Assembly: GCA_001557505.1 (NCBI GenBank) | Contig: LSAX01000001.1 | Span: 1,922,001 to 1,986,000 of the forward strand | DNA: 64,000 nucleotides | Origin: Reticulascus tulasneorum | Lineage: Eukaryota > Ascomycota > Sordariomycetes > Glomerellales > Reticulascaceae | Reading direction: 5' to 3' | Shown: positions 24,984 through 36,037 of the stretch, piece after piece | Position numbering within the stretch: the first letter of the stretch is position 1 | How the letters are laid out: every line of letters starts with the position of its first letter | The notes under the pieces: model-generated | Told to the model about the DNA's origin: nothing | The model's input: only the letters and a program-made list of their open reading frames with translations | The model's database searches: none | Made by a program: the position numbers and the translations under genes

Positions 24984-27900
24984 ATGCCCCCGAAAGCAGC
25001 CAGCAGCCCTCCCAACGCTAACGGGCCAAGCCACTCGCGAAGATGGCCACCTCACTCTAACGGCTGGTCTACTTTAGCAAGAATCTCTAGGTCTCCTGTT
25101 TCATACTTCTCGCCCAGCAAGGTAGATGAGGCCGAACTAGCGCGATACAAGACCTCTGGGGCAGTAGAACGAGGGCGAGCATCTATTCCGAAAAGTATCC
25201 GCTCCACTACAGCATTCATTCTCACTGGAGATCAACTGAATCATTGGCATCGGCCGTCCACATCGGCAGACGACCATCGGCATGCCCCCATCTCGCCGTT
25301 GCTCGGCAGTCGCTGTTTGGACGAAGAGCTCCACGATGCCATCATGGAGGACGATGTGCCGGATATCGAGAGCCAAATACTGCCAGAGCTCGACGAAGTT
25401 GTGATGGCTGTTGACATGAAAAGTGACGGAGCACTTGGATGTGCCTATTATACCTGCTCCGAAGAGAGTTTGTTCCTGTGCGAGGACATAGAAATGGCCG
25501 ACATTAGCATTCTTGAGATACTAATCATTCAGATCCAGCCGACCACAGTCCTCCTGCCAGTCAGAATTTCTGAGCAGGTCCTCGGATATTTTCAGCGTCA
25601 TTCGAAGTCCGTGGAAGAAGGTAAGGATCGGTGCGCCGGATACATGAGACGTTAACAGGAAGTAGATACCCCATTCAGATCGTACGCCCTGCGGACACTG
25701 GAGTCTGCCGACTTTGCCTACGAATCCGCCAAGGCCAGGCTTGCAGGCCTCTCTGCTGATTCCTCTATACCAATCCAGGGAGTTGTGGAAATCCACAGAA
25801 GTCCCAACGCCACTTGGGCTAGTAGACAAAGTGTCGATGGGGTCCAAGAATGCCAGGCCGCCAAGTTAATGAGGCTCGGATCGTATATCAATCTGGACAG
25901 CCGCTTGTCGGTAAGGTGATTTCTCCGTCACTGCGAGCATATTGCTAAGCTTGGCTAGGTAGGTTGCTCCAACGCGGTAATAGGTGAGGTCCAGCGGAGA
26001 TGCAGCCTGTATTCAGTGTCCGGTAATTGTAACACTTTGATGTTACACTCGATCAAGATGTTCACTATGTCAGACTTCATGTTTGTCAATGGTGAAGCTT
26101 TGGCTTCATTACAAATTATGCGATCAGAACTTCACCCCATCAGCCAAATAGGGGCCCGAGACAAACCAGGCACTGGAGCCAAGGAGACCCTTTCAGTCTA
26201 TGGTCTGTTTCAATCTCTTGCATGCACTCCACAAGGCAAAGCGAAGCTTCGTAAGATGTTTCTTAGGCCAGTTCGGAGTCTGGAATTGATCCAAGAGAGG
26301 CAGCGGACTATTACAGTTCTGTTGCGTCCTGAGAATGTTGATACACTTAGAAGCATGTCGACAGCGTTGCGAAAGATTCGCGACGTCCGATCGACGATCT
26401 TCCAACTACAAAAAGGTGTTGACTCAGCATCTGGCAAAAATTCTATTGACAGAGGGGTTTGGGCAACTCTAGCACGGTTTGCTCAGTCCTCGTTGCGGTT
26501 GAGAGATCAAGTAAGGCAGCTGTGCGCTGCTGACGGACTCGCGGTCACCGAGAAGGTAACCAGCAAGTTTATGCTTTGAAGACTTCGCCTAACCCTGTTC
26601 TGTAGTTGATTGACGCCATTCGGATTGCTGAAATCACAGAAGTTGGGGAACTAATTGGTAGTACCATTGACTTCGAGCCGTCCAAGGCCACTGGCCGAGC
26701 CACGGTCAAGTCGGGCGTCGATGCCGAACTCGACAACATGAAACGAGACTACGACGGCCTAGAGTCTTTCCTAGCTCAAGCCGCGTCAGAACTCGTCGAA
26801 CGAATACCAGAATGGGGCCGTAGGCATCTCAGCCAGTGTATTTATGTCCCACAACTTGGGTTCCTTACCGCAATAACGATCAATCTCGCGACCGGGAAGA
26901 GCAACTATGAAGGACAAGGGATAACTGACGACGACTGGATTACAAGTTTCGCAGCCGACGGCTACGTGTACTACAAGAACCGACGGATGAGACAGCTTGA
27001 TGCAAGTATTGGCGACCCTTATGGCCAGATAATGGGTACGTCGAGATCTGAAAGACCTGTAGTTGCCAGGCTAACGGTTGGGTTAGATCGTGAGATAGAG
27101 ATACTTTACAACCTAGCCATGAAGGTCCTAAGAAGCAGGGCTACACTCGCCCTGGCCTCGGATGCCTGTGGAGAGCTGGATTGTCTGGTAGCGTTAGCAG
27201 TCGGGGCTCAGAAGCATCACTGGACACCTCCAGTTATGACATCTTCAAACGTTATCCACATACAGGGCGGGCGACATCCACTCCAGGAACTGGTAGTTCC
27301 GACGTACATTTCAAATGATTGCTATCTTTCTGGTGGGCGAGGAGACGGCGGGCTCGAGGCTGAGCACTGGGTGCCAGACTCGCAGAACCCCGACGTGGTG
27401 GCAGAAACGAGCGCCATGGTTGTGACAGGACCCAATCATTCTGGCAAGAGTGTGTTCATAAAGCAGGTGGCACTGATCGTATACCTGGCACACATGGGTA
27501 GCTTCGTTCCCGCAGACCAAGCCACAATTGGCCTCACAGACCAAATTTTGACACGTATCTCCACACGAGAAAGCGTTTCTAGAGACGAGAGCGCTTTTGC
27601 CATCGACCTCAGGCAGGTTGCATTCTCACTGAGGTCAGCAACACGTCGGAGCCTTGTAGTGGTGGACGAGTTCGGGAAAGGCACCAGACACGATGATGGA
27701 GCAGGCTTAATTACAGCGATGCTGGACCATTTCCTTTCCCTTGGTGTAGACAAGCCCCGTGTCATTGCAGCCACGCACTTTCACGAGATATTCGAAGGTC
27801 ACTACTTGGAAGACCGGCCCGGCCTCTCACTCGCTCACATGGACGTCTTCATGGACGTTGGCGCCGAGAGAACGGACGAACAGGTCACCTACCTATACAA

Positions 27901-28228
27901 ACTGGTTCAGGGCCGGAGCTCGTCAAGCTTTGGTAGCCAATGCGCAGCTCTGAATGGAGTCGAGAGTGCTGTTGTGAAGCGGGCAGGGGCAATTGCCATG
28001 CTCATGGATCGCAATGAAGACCTCGGCAATGCTTGTGCGAAGCTCAGTGCTGAGAATGAAAAACGGCTGGAGAAGGCCGAAACTGTTGCGCGTAGTTTCC
28101 TACAGCTCCCGTTCAGGGAGTTGCAGCCATCGACCATGCGCGAAGATGCTGTAGCCCACGGGGACAATGGAGAGGCTGGTATCAGAAACATGATTCACCA
28201 GATGCTAGGCAATTCTGGGCTCGACTGA
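24984..28228 (+). CDS. MSH5: MutS homolog Msh5 (meiotic)
   Basis: Msh5 forms MutS-gamma with Msh4. The dimer binds and stabilises Holliday-type recombination intermediates and promotes meiotic crossovers; it does not repair mismatches. Exons 24984-25620, 25663-25910, 25959-26555, 26606-27035 and 27087-28228 sum to 1,017 aa. The C-terminal ATPase has Walker A TGPNHSGKS (near residue 750), the Q/S-loop region ISTRESVSRDESAF, Walker B VVVDEFGKGT (near 830) and the ATHFHE switch. Upstream, the connector and lever part has YGLFQSLACTPQGKAKLRKM and RPVRSLELIQERQ, both typical of MutS family III. The intron 27036-27086 contains no stop and is a multiple of three, so a six-frame scan hides it. The first intron is only 42 bp with an AAG acceptor. 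The first ~200 residues are poorly conserved. Confidence 0.93.
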
Positions 28229-28994
28229 AAGACATGGAAACTGAGATTGCTGGCGTAGTCGCTGTTCGATGGGCTCTCGAAGACCGATCCATAGTCCCAA
28301 GGATGACTATAGTTGATATCATACATTTCCATCCTAGCGAGCGAGTGCTTATGGCCTGCATCGGACTTTTGGCCATCAAATCAATAGCAATGCCATAATG
28401 GTGGCTGATGACGCCAGTATCTGTTGCCGCATGATCATTAACCAATAGACTTGGTACCTGCTATCAAGGTGACAGAAAGTATCGCAGGCGAATGCGTGCT
28501 TAGATCCAAGTTGCAAGCGGGTCCCACTGCCTTCTACATAACGCGTTCGCCACCTGACCGATGAATATGGCCACCACAAATCATCCATTGCTGATTACTA
28601 GTTCGATATATGAACCAAAGGTAAACGTTCTTGCAGTGTTATTTCTATTTGATTTAATTCTCTCCACAATTTGCATTTAGATAATCTCTGGCGGTAGTCT
28701 TAAAAGGTTTGGATCAATATATCAAACGTAGGTCCTTATTGAAGTATTTGAATACCCAAACGCATAGTAATTACATGCATACGATTACCACGTTCAAGCA
28801 CCAGTCCCAGAAACGCATCATATCAATGGTCGTAAGGCTGAGAAGCGCCCCACAGCGGCGGTTATGTAGCGCGTGCTCCAAGCACTAGCCAAGGTACTCA
28901 ACAACCGCGCCTATTACATATATTTCACATCATAGTAACACCTTACCTGTGATATACCACGGACGGAGAGGAGGCACTGCTAGTGGCCGTCATA
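28229..28994. other. Intergenic MSH5/CorA-like gene
   Basis: 766 bp, AT-rich at 28600-28800. No gene or RNA recognised. Confidence 0.4.
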
Positions 28995-30932
28995 ATGCCA
29001 TCTAGTCTATCTTTGGTTCTTGGCGACAAGTTTGAGGATTTTGACGACAAGTTGGTTTACGACCGTGCTACCAGGGAGGCTGCAAACGAAAATGCCAGGA
29101 ACTTTGTTGTCGAGTTTAGTCCCGAAGCCGTGCATGTTGTCTTTGATCTCACCACTGCGGACTTCGAAGCTTTGCTGAAAATAGAGGCACCACCAGGATT
29201 TGTCCGCTGGATGCAAGTATGCTATATCTCGACTCTTTCGCCAGCTCTAATTTCGTCACAGCAATGTCTGGACCCCGAGCAATCAACCTGCTGTTGTCGA
29301 ACGCATTGGCGAGCATTATGGCTTCTCCCCACGCCTGCAGGCTCTTATGAGCTCCCCCGCTCAACCACCACTTCGCCTGCAGAAACATGGCCACAATGGC
29401 GACGCGGGGGGGAAAACCGCGGATATTGAGCACGGCTCTCTGTACGACAGCAAGGTTGCTAGCCCTACCGCTGCCCAGGCGCTTGGAGACCTTGCAATAT
29501 ATCAGCTTGTGAAAGATACAATGAACTACACCTCAATCGATCAGGGGGATAGTTGTATGGATATTCCTGGCTCCTCAAGATCGTGTTACTAACATCACAT
29601 TACTGCCTTCAGTCATCTGTATCGGCGCCAATTGGCTTCACCGAGGGCCAAGCAAAGAGAACACGAGTGACATGAGCCTGGTGCCACCAAAACATTGGTC
29701 GTGGCTGACGCTTTGCTCTGACTGTAAGTTTCCTGCTGCTGGCTTGGCTATGGAGGACTGAGACAACCAGTCACTGTTTTATCCCTTCACGAGGAGCCGT
29801 CTTTCGAGCTCGAGGACCCCGAATGCCACGCTAGCGAATTGAAGGAGATCCGGTCTAATACGATCAGCGTATTGCTGCAACTTTCGAAGCACGGCTACAA
29901 CGACTATAAAACTAACTTACTTGCGCTGAAGTCTGTACGGCCACCAGTAAAAGGAGATCGGATCCGATCCATTTCAGACCCAGAGACAGTGGATATAGCC
30001 TTGGAGGCTTCAAGCAACCTTTTCTACTATTTGTTTGAGGATTATACAGCAGCTGTGCCTATCTTAAGAGCATCTCGGAAACTACTTAGTGACCTGGTAA
30101 GAGTTTGATCAAATCACCAACTTAGGCGACCAAAGCTGACGAAATGTCTTACAAGAGCCATAGGGTTCTCTCGAGCAGCGTGAGCATTGCATTCTGATGT
30201 ACATCATTGAACATGTGACCAAGACTAAAAGCTTAATAGAATCGGAGGAGCAAAACCAAAACTTCCGACATCATTCCTCGCCTCCATAATCTGAGCAAGG
30301 AGCTTCGTCAGCTACAGCATTTGTTTGAGAGCTACAAAAGTCTGATCTACAGGATCTCTAGACCTCGAAGCTTCGAGCACCATGGCTTGACGCGGGCTAC
30401 ATCGGGACCTCTCCAGTTGGCTAGCGACATCAAATTGTCCCAGTCTGCTCGTAACCGTTTCGAACGTCTCGGCGATAGACTGCAGCTGTTGATGTTGAAC
30501 ACGATTCGCGAATACCTGGAAGAGCAGCGGGCGCTGTCTGATACAGTGAGCCGCTTGTGCGTCACTCTTATGGTCCCTTTCTAACTTTTGAGCTAGTATT
30601 TCAACCTCACGGCTCAGAAGGACTCGCAGGCCACTGCCCGCTTGACCAGAAGCGCCACTCTTTTGGCGAAACTAAGTGTTTTCTTCTTGCCAATTAGCTT
30701 CACAACAAGCTATTTTTCAGTCGAGATACCGGGCATGGTGGAACATTACACTGCACAGACTTATTGGGCCTCGTTCGCAGTGATTGCTGGTGTTTCTTTC
30801 CTCAGCCTGTTTTTCTTTAGTCGCATGTTGATGTTCATCAGCGAGGTACTAGAAGACTGGGCAGAAGATGCACGTCGTTGGCTTCGTCGCAAGTTTGGCT
30901 TAACCACCGATGACGAAAGCGATGACGAGTGA
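28995..30932 (+). CDS. CorA-like (Mg2+ transporter-like) membrane protein
   Basis: Exons proposed: 28995-29212, 29262-29554, 29613-29723, 29771-30096, 30164-30198, 30248-30545 and 30597-30932 (538 aa). The N-terminal part matches the fungal CorA-like transporter domain: FVRWINVWTP, HYGFSPRLQALM and GDSFICIGANWLH. A long helical region (RLHNLSKELRQLQHLFESYK, then RFERLGDRLQLLMLN) leads to two C-terminal membrane helices, LAKLSVFFLPISFTTSYFSV and YWASFAVIAGVSFLSLFFF. The loop between them reads SVEIPGM, without the GMN signature of true CorA channels, so ion transport is uncertain. The first intron (29213-29261) must start AT|GCAAGT, because only that gives the expected RWINVW; it is a GC-AG intron. 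The fifth intron (30199-30247) is the least certain join. The tail is acidic and cytosolic. Confidence 0.82.
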
Positions 30933-31152
30933 GAATTCGGACCCGGCTATCGGCGTCTTTGGCGCAATGTCAAGCTCAATCTCGGCAAGAAACATGAACC
31001 TTTGTCATCCGAGCCTCCCAAACTTCAATTGACAATGAGGGAATCTGCACGTGCTTTTGCAGCTAGGGTGAGGAGCAACTCCCAAGAATCGACTATCCAC
31101 TTCAAACTCTCCGATTGATGGTGGAAGATAGTCGCTAGGAATAGCCTCCAAA

Positions 31153-31894
31153 TCATGGGAAGACACCAAGCACGGCGACACCGACCCCTGCAAGAATTCC
31201 GACCACAGTGGCTGCCATAGGCCTTGCAGCAGCACCAACTACCAAGCCGTTCGTCGCTGTGCCTTGTACGCATTGGGCAGTTTGTATATCGAAACAAGCT
31301 GCAGAACTTAGACTCGAGCAGATTGGCGTAGCTGCAGTTCCGACATTGACTTGCGTAGCCGCAACAGTCGTCCCGCCACCACCGGGGACGATGACGGTAA
31401 CCCCAAAGCCGTCGCCGCCCTGAAGCTCAGTTACGCATGCTTCGTAGTTCCGAGAACACTGGCTGACAGCGGAAGAGCATGCTCCTCTATTCGAGAAAGA
31501 TGTCGCGATATACGGGAAGGGAAAATATGTGTTTGGCACAAATGAGACAGCCGCAGTCGGCGCCCCGGTCGGTGCGTTGCCGGTACAAACAGCTCTACAC
31601 CAGTCCGTTAGCCATAGTCCCCATAGTGCATTGGTCCACTGCGTGTGCGCCATCTTACCCAGCGGGACAGCAAGCAGGATTGTTGCCGTTATCAAGAGCG
31701 CAAACCTGCCCTTCTTGGCAACATATACCATTGAAAGCGATACCTAGCGAGTTTGAGCAAAGATATGTATTTGAGGGACAGCCAGCCTGGCGTTTTATGA
31801 GCAAAGTCTCGGCCGACTGGTATGCTGCCGTTGAACTGGGCCCAGCAATAACCAGAATGGGGTGCCATAAGACGAGCAGTGACGAGAATCTCAT
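31153..31894 (-). CDS. Secreted, probably GPI-anchored small cysteine-containing protein
   Basis: Exons in transcript order 31659-31894 and 31153-31594 encode 225 aa, with a 64-bp intron (31595-31658, GTAAGA donor). The N-terminus is a signal peptide (MRFSSLLVLWHPILVIAG), followed by a dibasic LLIKRQ site that could be a Kex2 processing point. The mature N-terminal part is a cysteine cluster (GCPSNTYLC, GICCQEGQVC, NPACCPAGAVC). A Ser/Thr/Ala-rich middle and a hydrophobic C-terminus preceded by small residues (TVVGILAGVGVAVLGVF) fit GPI anchoring. Similar Cys-cluster wall proteins are common in filamentous ascomycetes; the function is unknown. Convergent with the CorA-like gene over a 220-bp gap. 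Confidence 0.8.
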
Positions 31895-32796
31895 CTTCCG
31901 GATTGCAAATTTGGTGACTTGGTAGCTAAGCTATCCTAAGGGAATTACTGGATTGATCTAACGCCTCCAGATTGTTCTGTTTCGGACTCCAGGACCAGAT
32001 TCTAGATGGTGTTCTGGGGAACAGTCGAATTGGGATATTGACCGCGGCGATAACTAGTTCTGTCAAATGTTAGGTTACTGCCTGGCGCAAGGGTAGCTAA
32101 TTCGGAGCGCGTGTTGAATGAAGCTACTGACATTTCCAAACTGAGCGGCTCTGAAGATTGGCGCTGGGTAGGTAGTCTAAAGTTCCTTAAAAGCTGCGGT
32201 GAGATCGACATGAGGGGTTGATGAGGGGTTATGTATGTATCATAACAACACTGGGTATTGGCTGGTGATGCCTCCAGTATTTCCAGAGGAGCAGGAAACA
32301 GGTTTTTATCCTCCAACTATGCCCGATCATGCAGTCCGGAGCAACGGGCCCCAAATATAAGCACTCATGGTGTGTTGCATTGCATAATTACCTGGCTGCA
32401 TGGTTGGTTACGGCCTCTAAAGCCGAAGTGGGCTTTTTGAGAGATGGAACTGGGGTCGCTGGCCGACGGAATGTTGGCATGGCAACATGCGTATCTCCCA
32501 AAAAGATTCCATTGTTGGGAAGTCCTGGTTATTTTTGAAGGTGATGTGCACATACGGCACATCTGCTATGTGTATAAACACCAAATAAATTTTCATGCTT
32601 AGTGTGATCAGAGATGTATACCACTAGCACTAGGTATGGGGGATACAAAGTTGAGAGCAAAGTTCACTCGAAGCAGGGAAGCCCTCTGTCAATATCTGCG
32701 CAGGTATCGGATTCAGAGGCGACCCAACCTTACAGTGAGCCCAAAAATGGGAAGCCCACCAGGAATTGCTATGTAGCAAGCGGCATAATAATCACA
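31895..32796. other. Intergenic, promoter of the secreted-protein gene and 3' side of the next gene
   Basis: 902 bp. No supported gene. 32560-32610 is AT-rich with TATAAA-like sequence (ATGTGTATAAACACC near 32569-32583), whose role is not clear given the flanking orientations. Confidence 0.35.
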
Positions 32797-33780
32797 TTAG
32801 TCTCCCCGAACATGGGCAAGAATTAGCCTCAGTCTCCTGAGGGCAGTTAAATCAGAAACCTGGATGTTTGGATCAAGTTTTTGCGACTCATCCACCTCCT
32901 TTCGGGCTTCGCTAGCCACGGAGCCAAGTTCTCCCCAAACCTCGTCAGCATAGCTGGTCAAAACAGTCTTCCAGCCAGTCAGCCACATCCTTCGAGCGTT
33001 GGTTATATCCTGTTCTCCAAGATGCTCTTGAGCGCCATAGTTATCCCCGTCTCCGCGAAGGAAGCCGGGTTGAAAGTTGAGGAGATTGTCCCAATTCATA
33101 ACCACCGACACTTGATGGGTGGTGTTACCGTTGCCAAATAGAGCTTTTCGCAAAGCCGACGTTTCTTCGGGTGACAGATCTGTCAAGATTTCATCTTCTG
33201 ATTGACTATCTGGGCCGGATAGAAGCTTGACGAGATCGTGTCCATCCCTGCTCTCCTGTTGCGCAACTGCAGATATGTCACTTTGGCTTTGAGTACTGGG
33301 GGGCAACGTCCTTTGCCCTCCGGATGCATCTCTCATCAGGCTATCGACAGACGATTGCAGCCAAGCGCCATCCGCCGATTGGTGATCTGCAAGGAAAGCC
33401 GAATACTGAGGGTCTTTGCCTTCGACATGCTTCCGAGAATGCATGGACTCAAGGGCGGCGTTGGCTCTTCCCTGTCGTAGGCTGTGCTGGTGTGATATAT
33501 CTCTCCCTTCTGTTGGAAGCCCAGATGCGCTACTCGCTCTTGATTCTTCTAGCTTATCTATCGCCGTAAGCTGCCTTAAATTTGAGCTCTCAGGTCGACC
33601 AAACAAGGCCGCGCTGGATAGCGCAGCTGCCGATGCAGCAATTCTCGTTCCTGGAAAGTAGTTGCTGGCACCCTCTGGGACAGGCTCGCCGTCCATTGGC
33701 GCGCCGATGTCATTGGCTGACATATCTCGCTCCTTTCCTTTCTTGTTCTTGCTGCCGCTGTCATTATCGTTTTTGGCCAT
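32797..33780 (-). CDS. Unrecognised polar protein, single exon
   Basis: A 327-residue uninterrupted frame beginning MAKNDNDSGSKNKKGKER. It has no signal peptide or membrane helix. It is Ser/Asp/Glu-rich and probably largely disordered in the first two thirds. The C-terminal ~110 residues look more ordered and helical (DLSPEETSALRKALFG, NWDNLLNFQPGFL, then RRMWLTGWKTVLTSYADEVW and DLTALRRLRLILAHVRGD). The steady composition and the amphipathic C-terminal helices support a real gene. I recall similar uncharacterised Pezizomycotina proteins but no function. It is divergent from CDC55 across 2.26 kb. Confidence 0.75.
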   Translation of the reverse strand: MAKNDNDSGSKNKKGKERDMSANDIGAPMDGEPVPEGASNYFPGTRIAASAAALSSAALFGRPESSNLRQLTAIDKLEESRASSASGLPTEGRDISHQHSLRQGRANAALESMHSRKHVEGKDPQYSAFLADHQSADGAWLQSSVDSLMRDASGGQRTLPPSTQSQSDISAVAQQESRDGHDLVKLLSGPDSQSEDEILTDLSPEETSALRKALFGNGNTTHQVSVVMNWDNLLNFQPGFLRGDGDNYGAQEHLGEQDITNARRMWLTGWKTVLTSYADEVWGELGSVASEARKEVDESQKLDPNIQVSDLTALRRLRLILAHVRGD

Positions 33781-36037
33781 GGCAAAAGCTCCAGAATCGG
33801 GTGTCTAACAGACTGTCCAGGAAAGTCCCAGGAGTGGACAGCAAACTCGAATCTACAAAGAGATGCCGATGCGGCGCTCAAGATTCGGACGCTCCGTAGC
33901 CGAGGCTCTCGAAGGAAGGCCGATTTCCGGGGTCCTCCGCCAAATACGCAGCCTGTCAGGGTTGTAGCTCTGGATTGCACCCAAAGCGGACCTAAACAAG
34001 CGCCAGGAGCAAGACTCTAGCTACCAATTTTTCATGTCAAGATGATTTGAAGGATTCTTACTTGGTTTAAGGGTAAATGATCGTCGACCAACAGGAGTGA
34101 GGGTGTATGGAGTATAGTGGCAGTTGAGTGCACGTCTCTGATGTCATGAAGAAAGTTCAGTACAAGCTCTGGAGCAAGCTCTGCTTGAAGGAGGAGCGAC
34201 AGCTACCTTATATAGCTGCTCGTCCAGTGTGCAGGCATACTTATTCGATTACCCGAAAGCCAAACAGATTGACAGTCGAGCGGTAAGGCATTTGCAGACA
34301 ACTGAGGCTCTTTGCAACAGCTCCTACGGTTCGGTGCATGGGGTTGATGGTTGGCACCGACCTTCTAAAGTCAAGGTTCCCTTTAAGCTGGCTTCGGGTT
34401 TTCATGTGAGGTTGTTTTTCAGTGGGTGTCGCTGTGAACTACGCTCATCGCTCTGAAATCAATGATGTTCATGTCTGGTGTCGGACGCTGTTAAGTAAGG
34501 TAAAGTAAGGTACTAAGCCATGGAGCGCACGGCCGGGATCAACTAATTCAGGTGCTGGGACAGACGGAGGAACGACCTAACTTACATGATGGGTTGGCTG
34601 AGTGCGGAGGTTCAGGCTACTGGGCAGATTTCTAGCTACTCAACTGGCAATTCTAACTTAACCTTCAGGGGGGCCATCCCGCTAAAACAAAGTTGAGGAA
34701 TCACTAGGATAGGTACACGAGCACTGGCATCATTCGTGGTGTCTCTTGGCATGTTGAAGTGGGATCACCCAAGCAATGAAAGCTTAGACGGCGGCCTGGA
34801 GCTTGCTAGGGGCTATGTACCTTACCTACCCACGCCCTAGACTAGTACCGCTTGTTTTCTTTACTGTCAGAACTTAGGAATTCGATACCTGGGACGATGG
34901 ACCTGGATAACTTACCGCGGACGTTCACCATTACATTGCTGCTGGTTATGATGTAGTATGAGAGGGGGGGCACTAATTCTCTACGTCCACGATTTCCTTC
35001 AGGTAATAAGTACCTGCCTAGGTAGATCGCCTAAATCTCCCTTCAAACCTGTTGGACCCTGTTAGACCACTTAGCCGTTTGATCGAAGTAGAAGTTTCTC
35101 TTTTCGTACCTACTTACATGACATAGCTACCCAGTCGTTAGCTACCTTACTTAGTTGGTAGGCCAATTCATTTACTATTCAGTTCTCGAAGAGAAACCGA
35201 AAAGTTTAACGAGACTTTCCTTTTGGTATCGGATACCCTCATACCAGGAATGGCTGAGATCTCTTACCCACGTAATTAGGTGCTGGGAAATCACCGTGAG
35301 TTCCCAGCAAAGTCATCTCAGGCTCACGTATATCCCCGCAGTGATTAGTGAGTAAACGAAGGCGCACAGGGTACGTACCCATGCCTACCTACCCTTACCG
35401 AAACCACCTCCTTGCCCGAGCTACCTTAGGTACGTGGGTACGGACTAATGTACCAATTTTTGGTGCAGTGCAGCCAACTCACCTTACCTGCCTACCTGCT
35501 GAGGTGGTATGTAATAATGGTACCTTAGGTTCGACGCAGCCCACCTCTGCTCACCATCACCACTTTATCACCACATATCTTCCCCCACTGCAACTGCCGT
35601 AAAGTGCTTTCAGCTTCCTGCGTGTTGAATACCTTGGCATTCGCATTATCTTAGGCTGTCTTTGGACACCCAAGGACGAGTTTTTTAAACTTGCCAGCGG
35701 AACCGTAAAGCCTTGGACATATCTTTCGGGTTCAGGATCAGAGACCAAGAAGAGTGACCGACCCGACTTTGGTGGCTTTGTCTCCAATCCACCCTGTTCG
35801 GTTGCCCTTGCACCACGAAGCCCTCCGACGCCGTCTACTCCCCGATAGTCTGTCTACCAACATAATCGTCTTGTCGCTGCACGATTTCCCGCAGACCAAG
35901 ATCCAGAGGAGCACACAAACCCGCCAACTCTCCCGGGATTGATCGCGCCGCATCATACCTATACCAGGGCTCGCCCCCACCCGAAGTAGCATAAATCCCA
36001 AGTGCGGGCCTCTTGATCTCGGATCTGGTCAGAAAAG
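33781..36037. promoter_or_regulatory. Long divergent intergenic region with dense TACCTA/AGGTA motifs
   Basis: 2.26 kb between divergent starts. 34490-35560 is unusually rich in GGTAAGG, AGGTAC, TACCTAC and TACCTTA words on both strands. 35750-36037 probably belongs to the CDC55 5' leader. No coding feature is supported. Confidence 0.5.
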
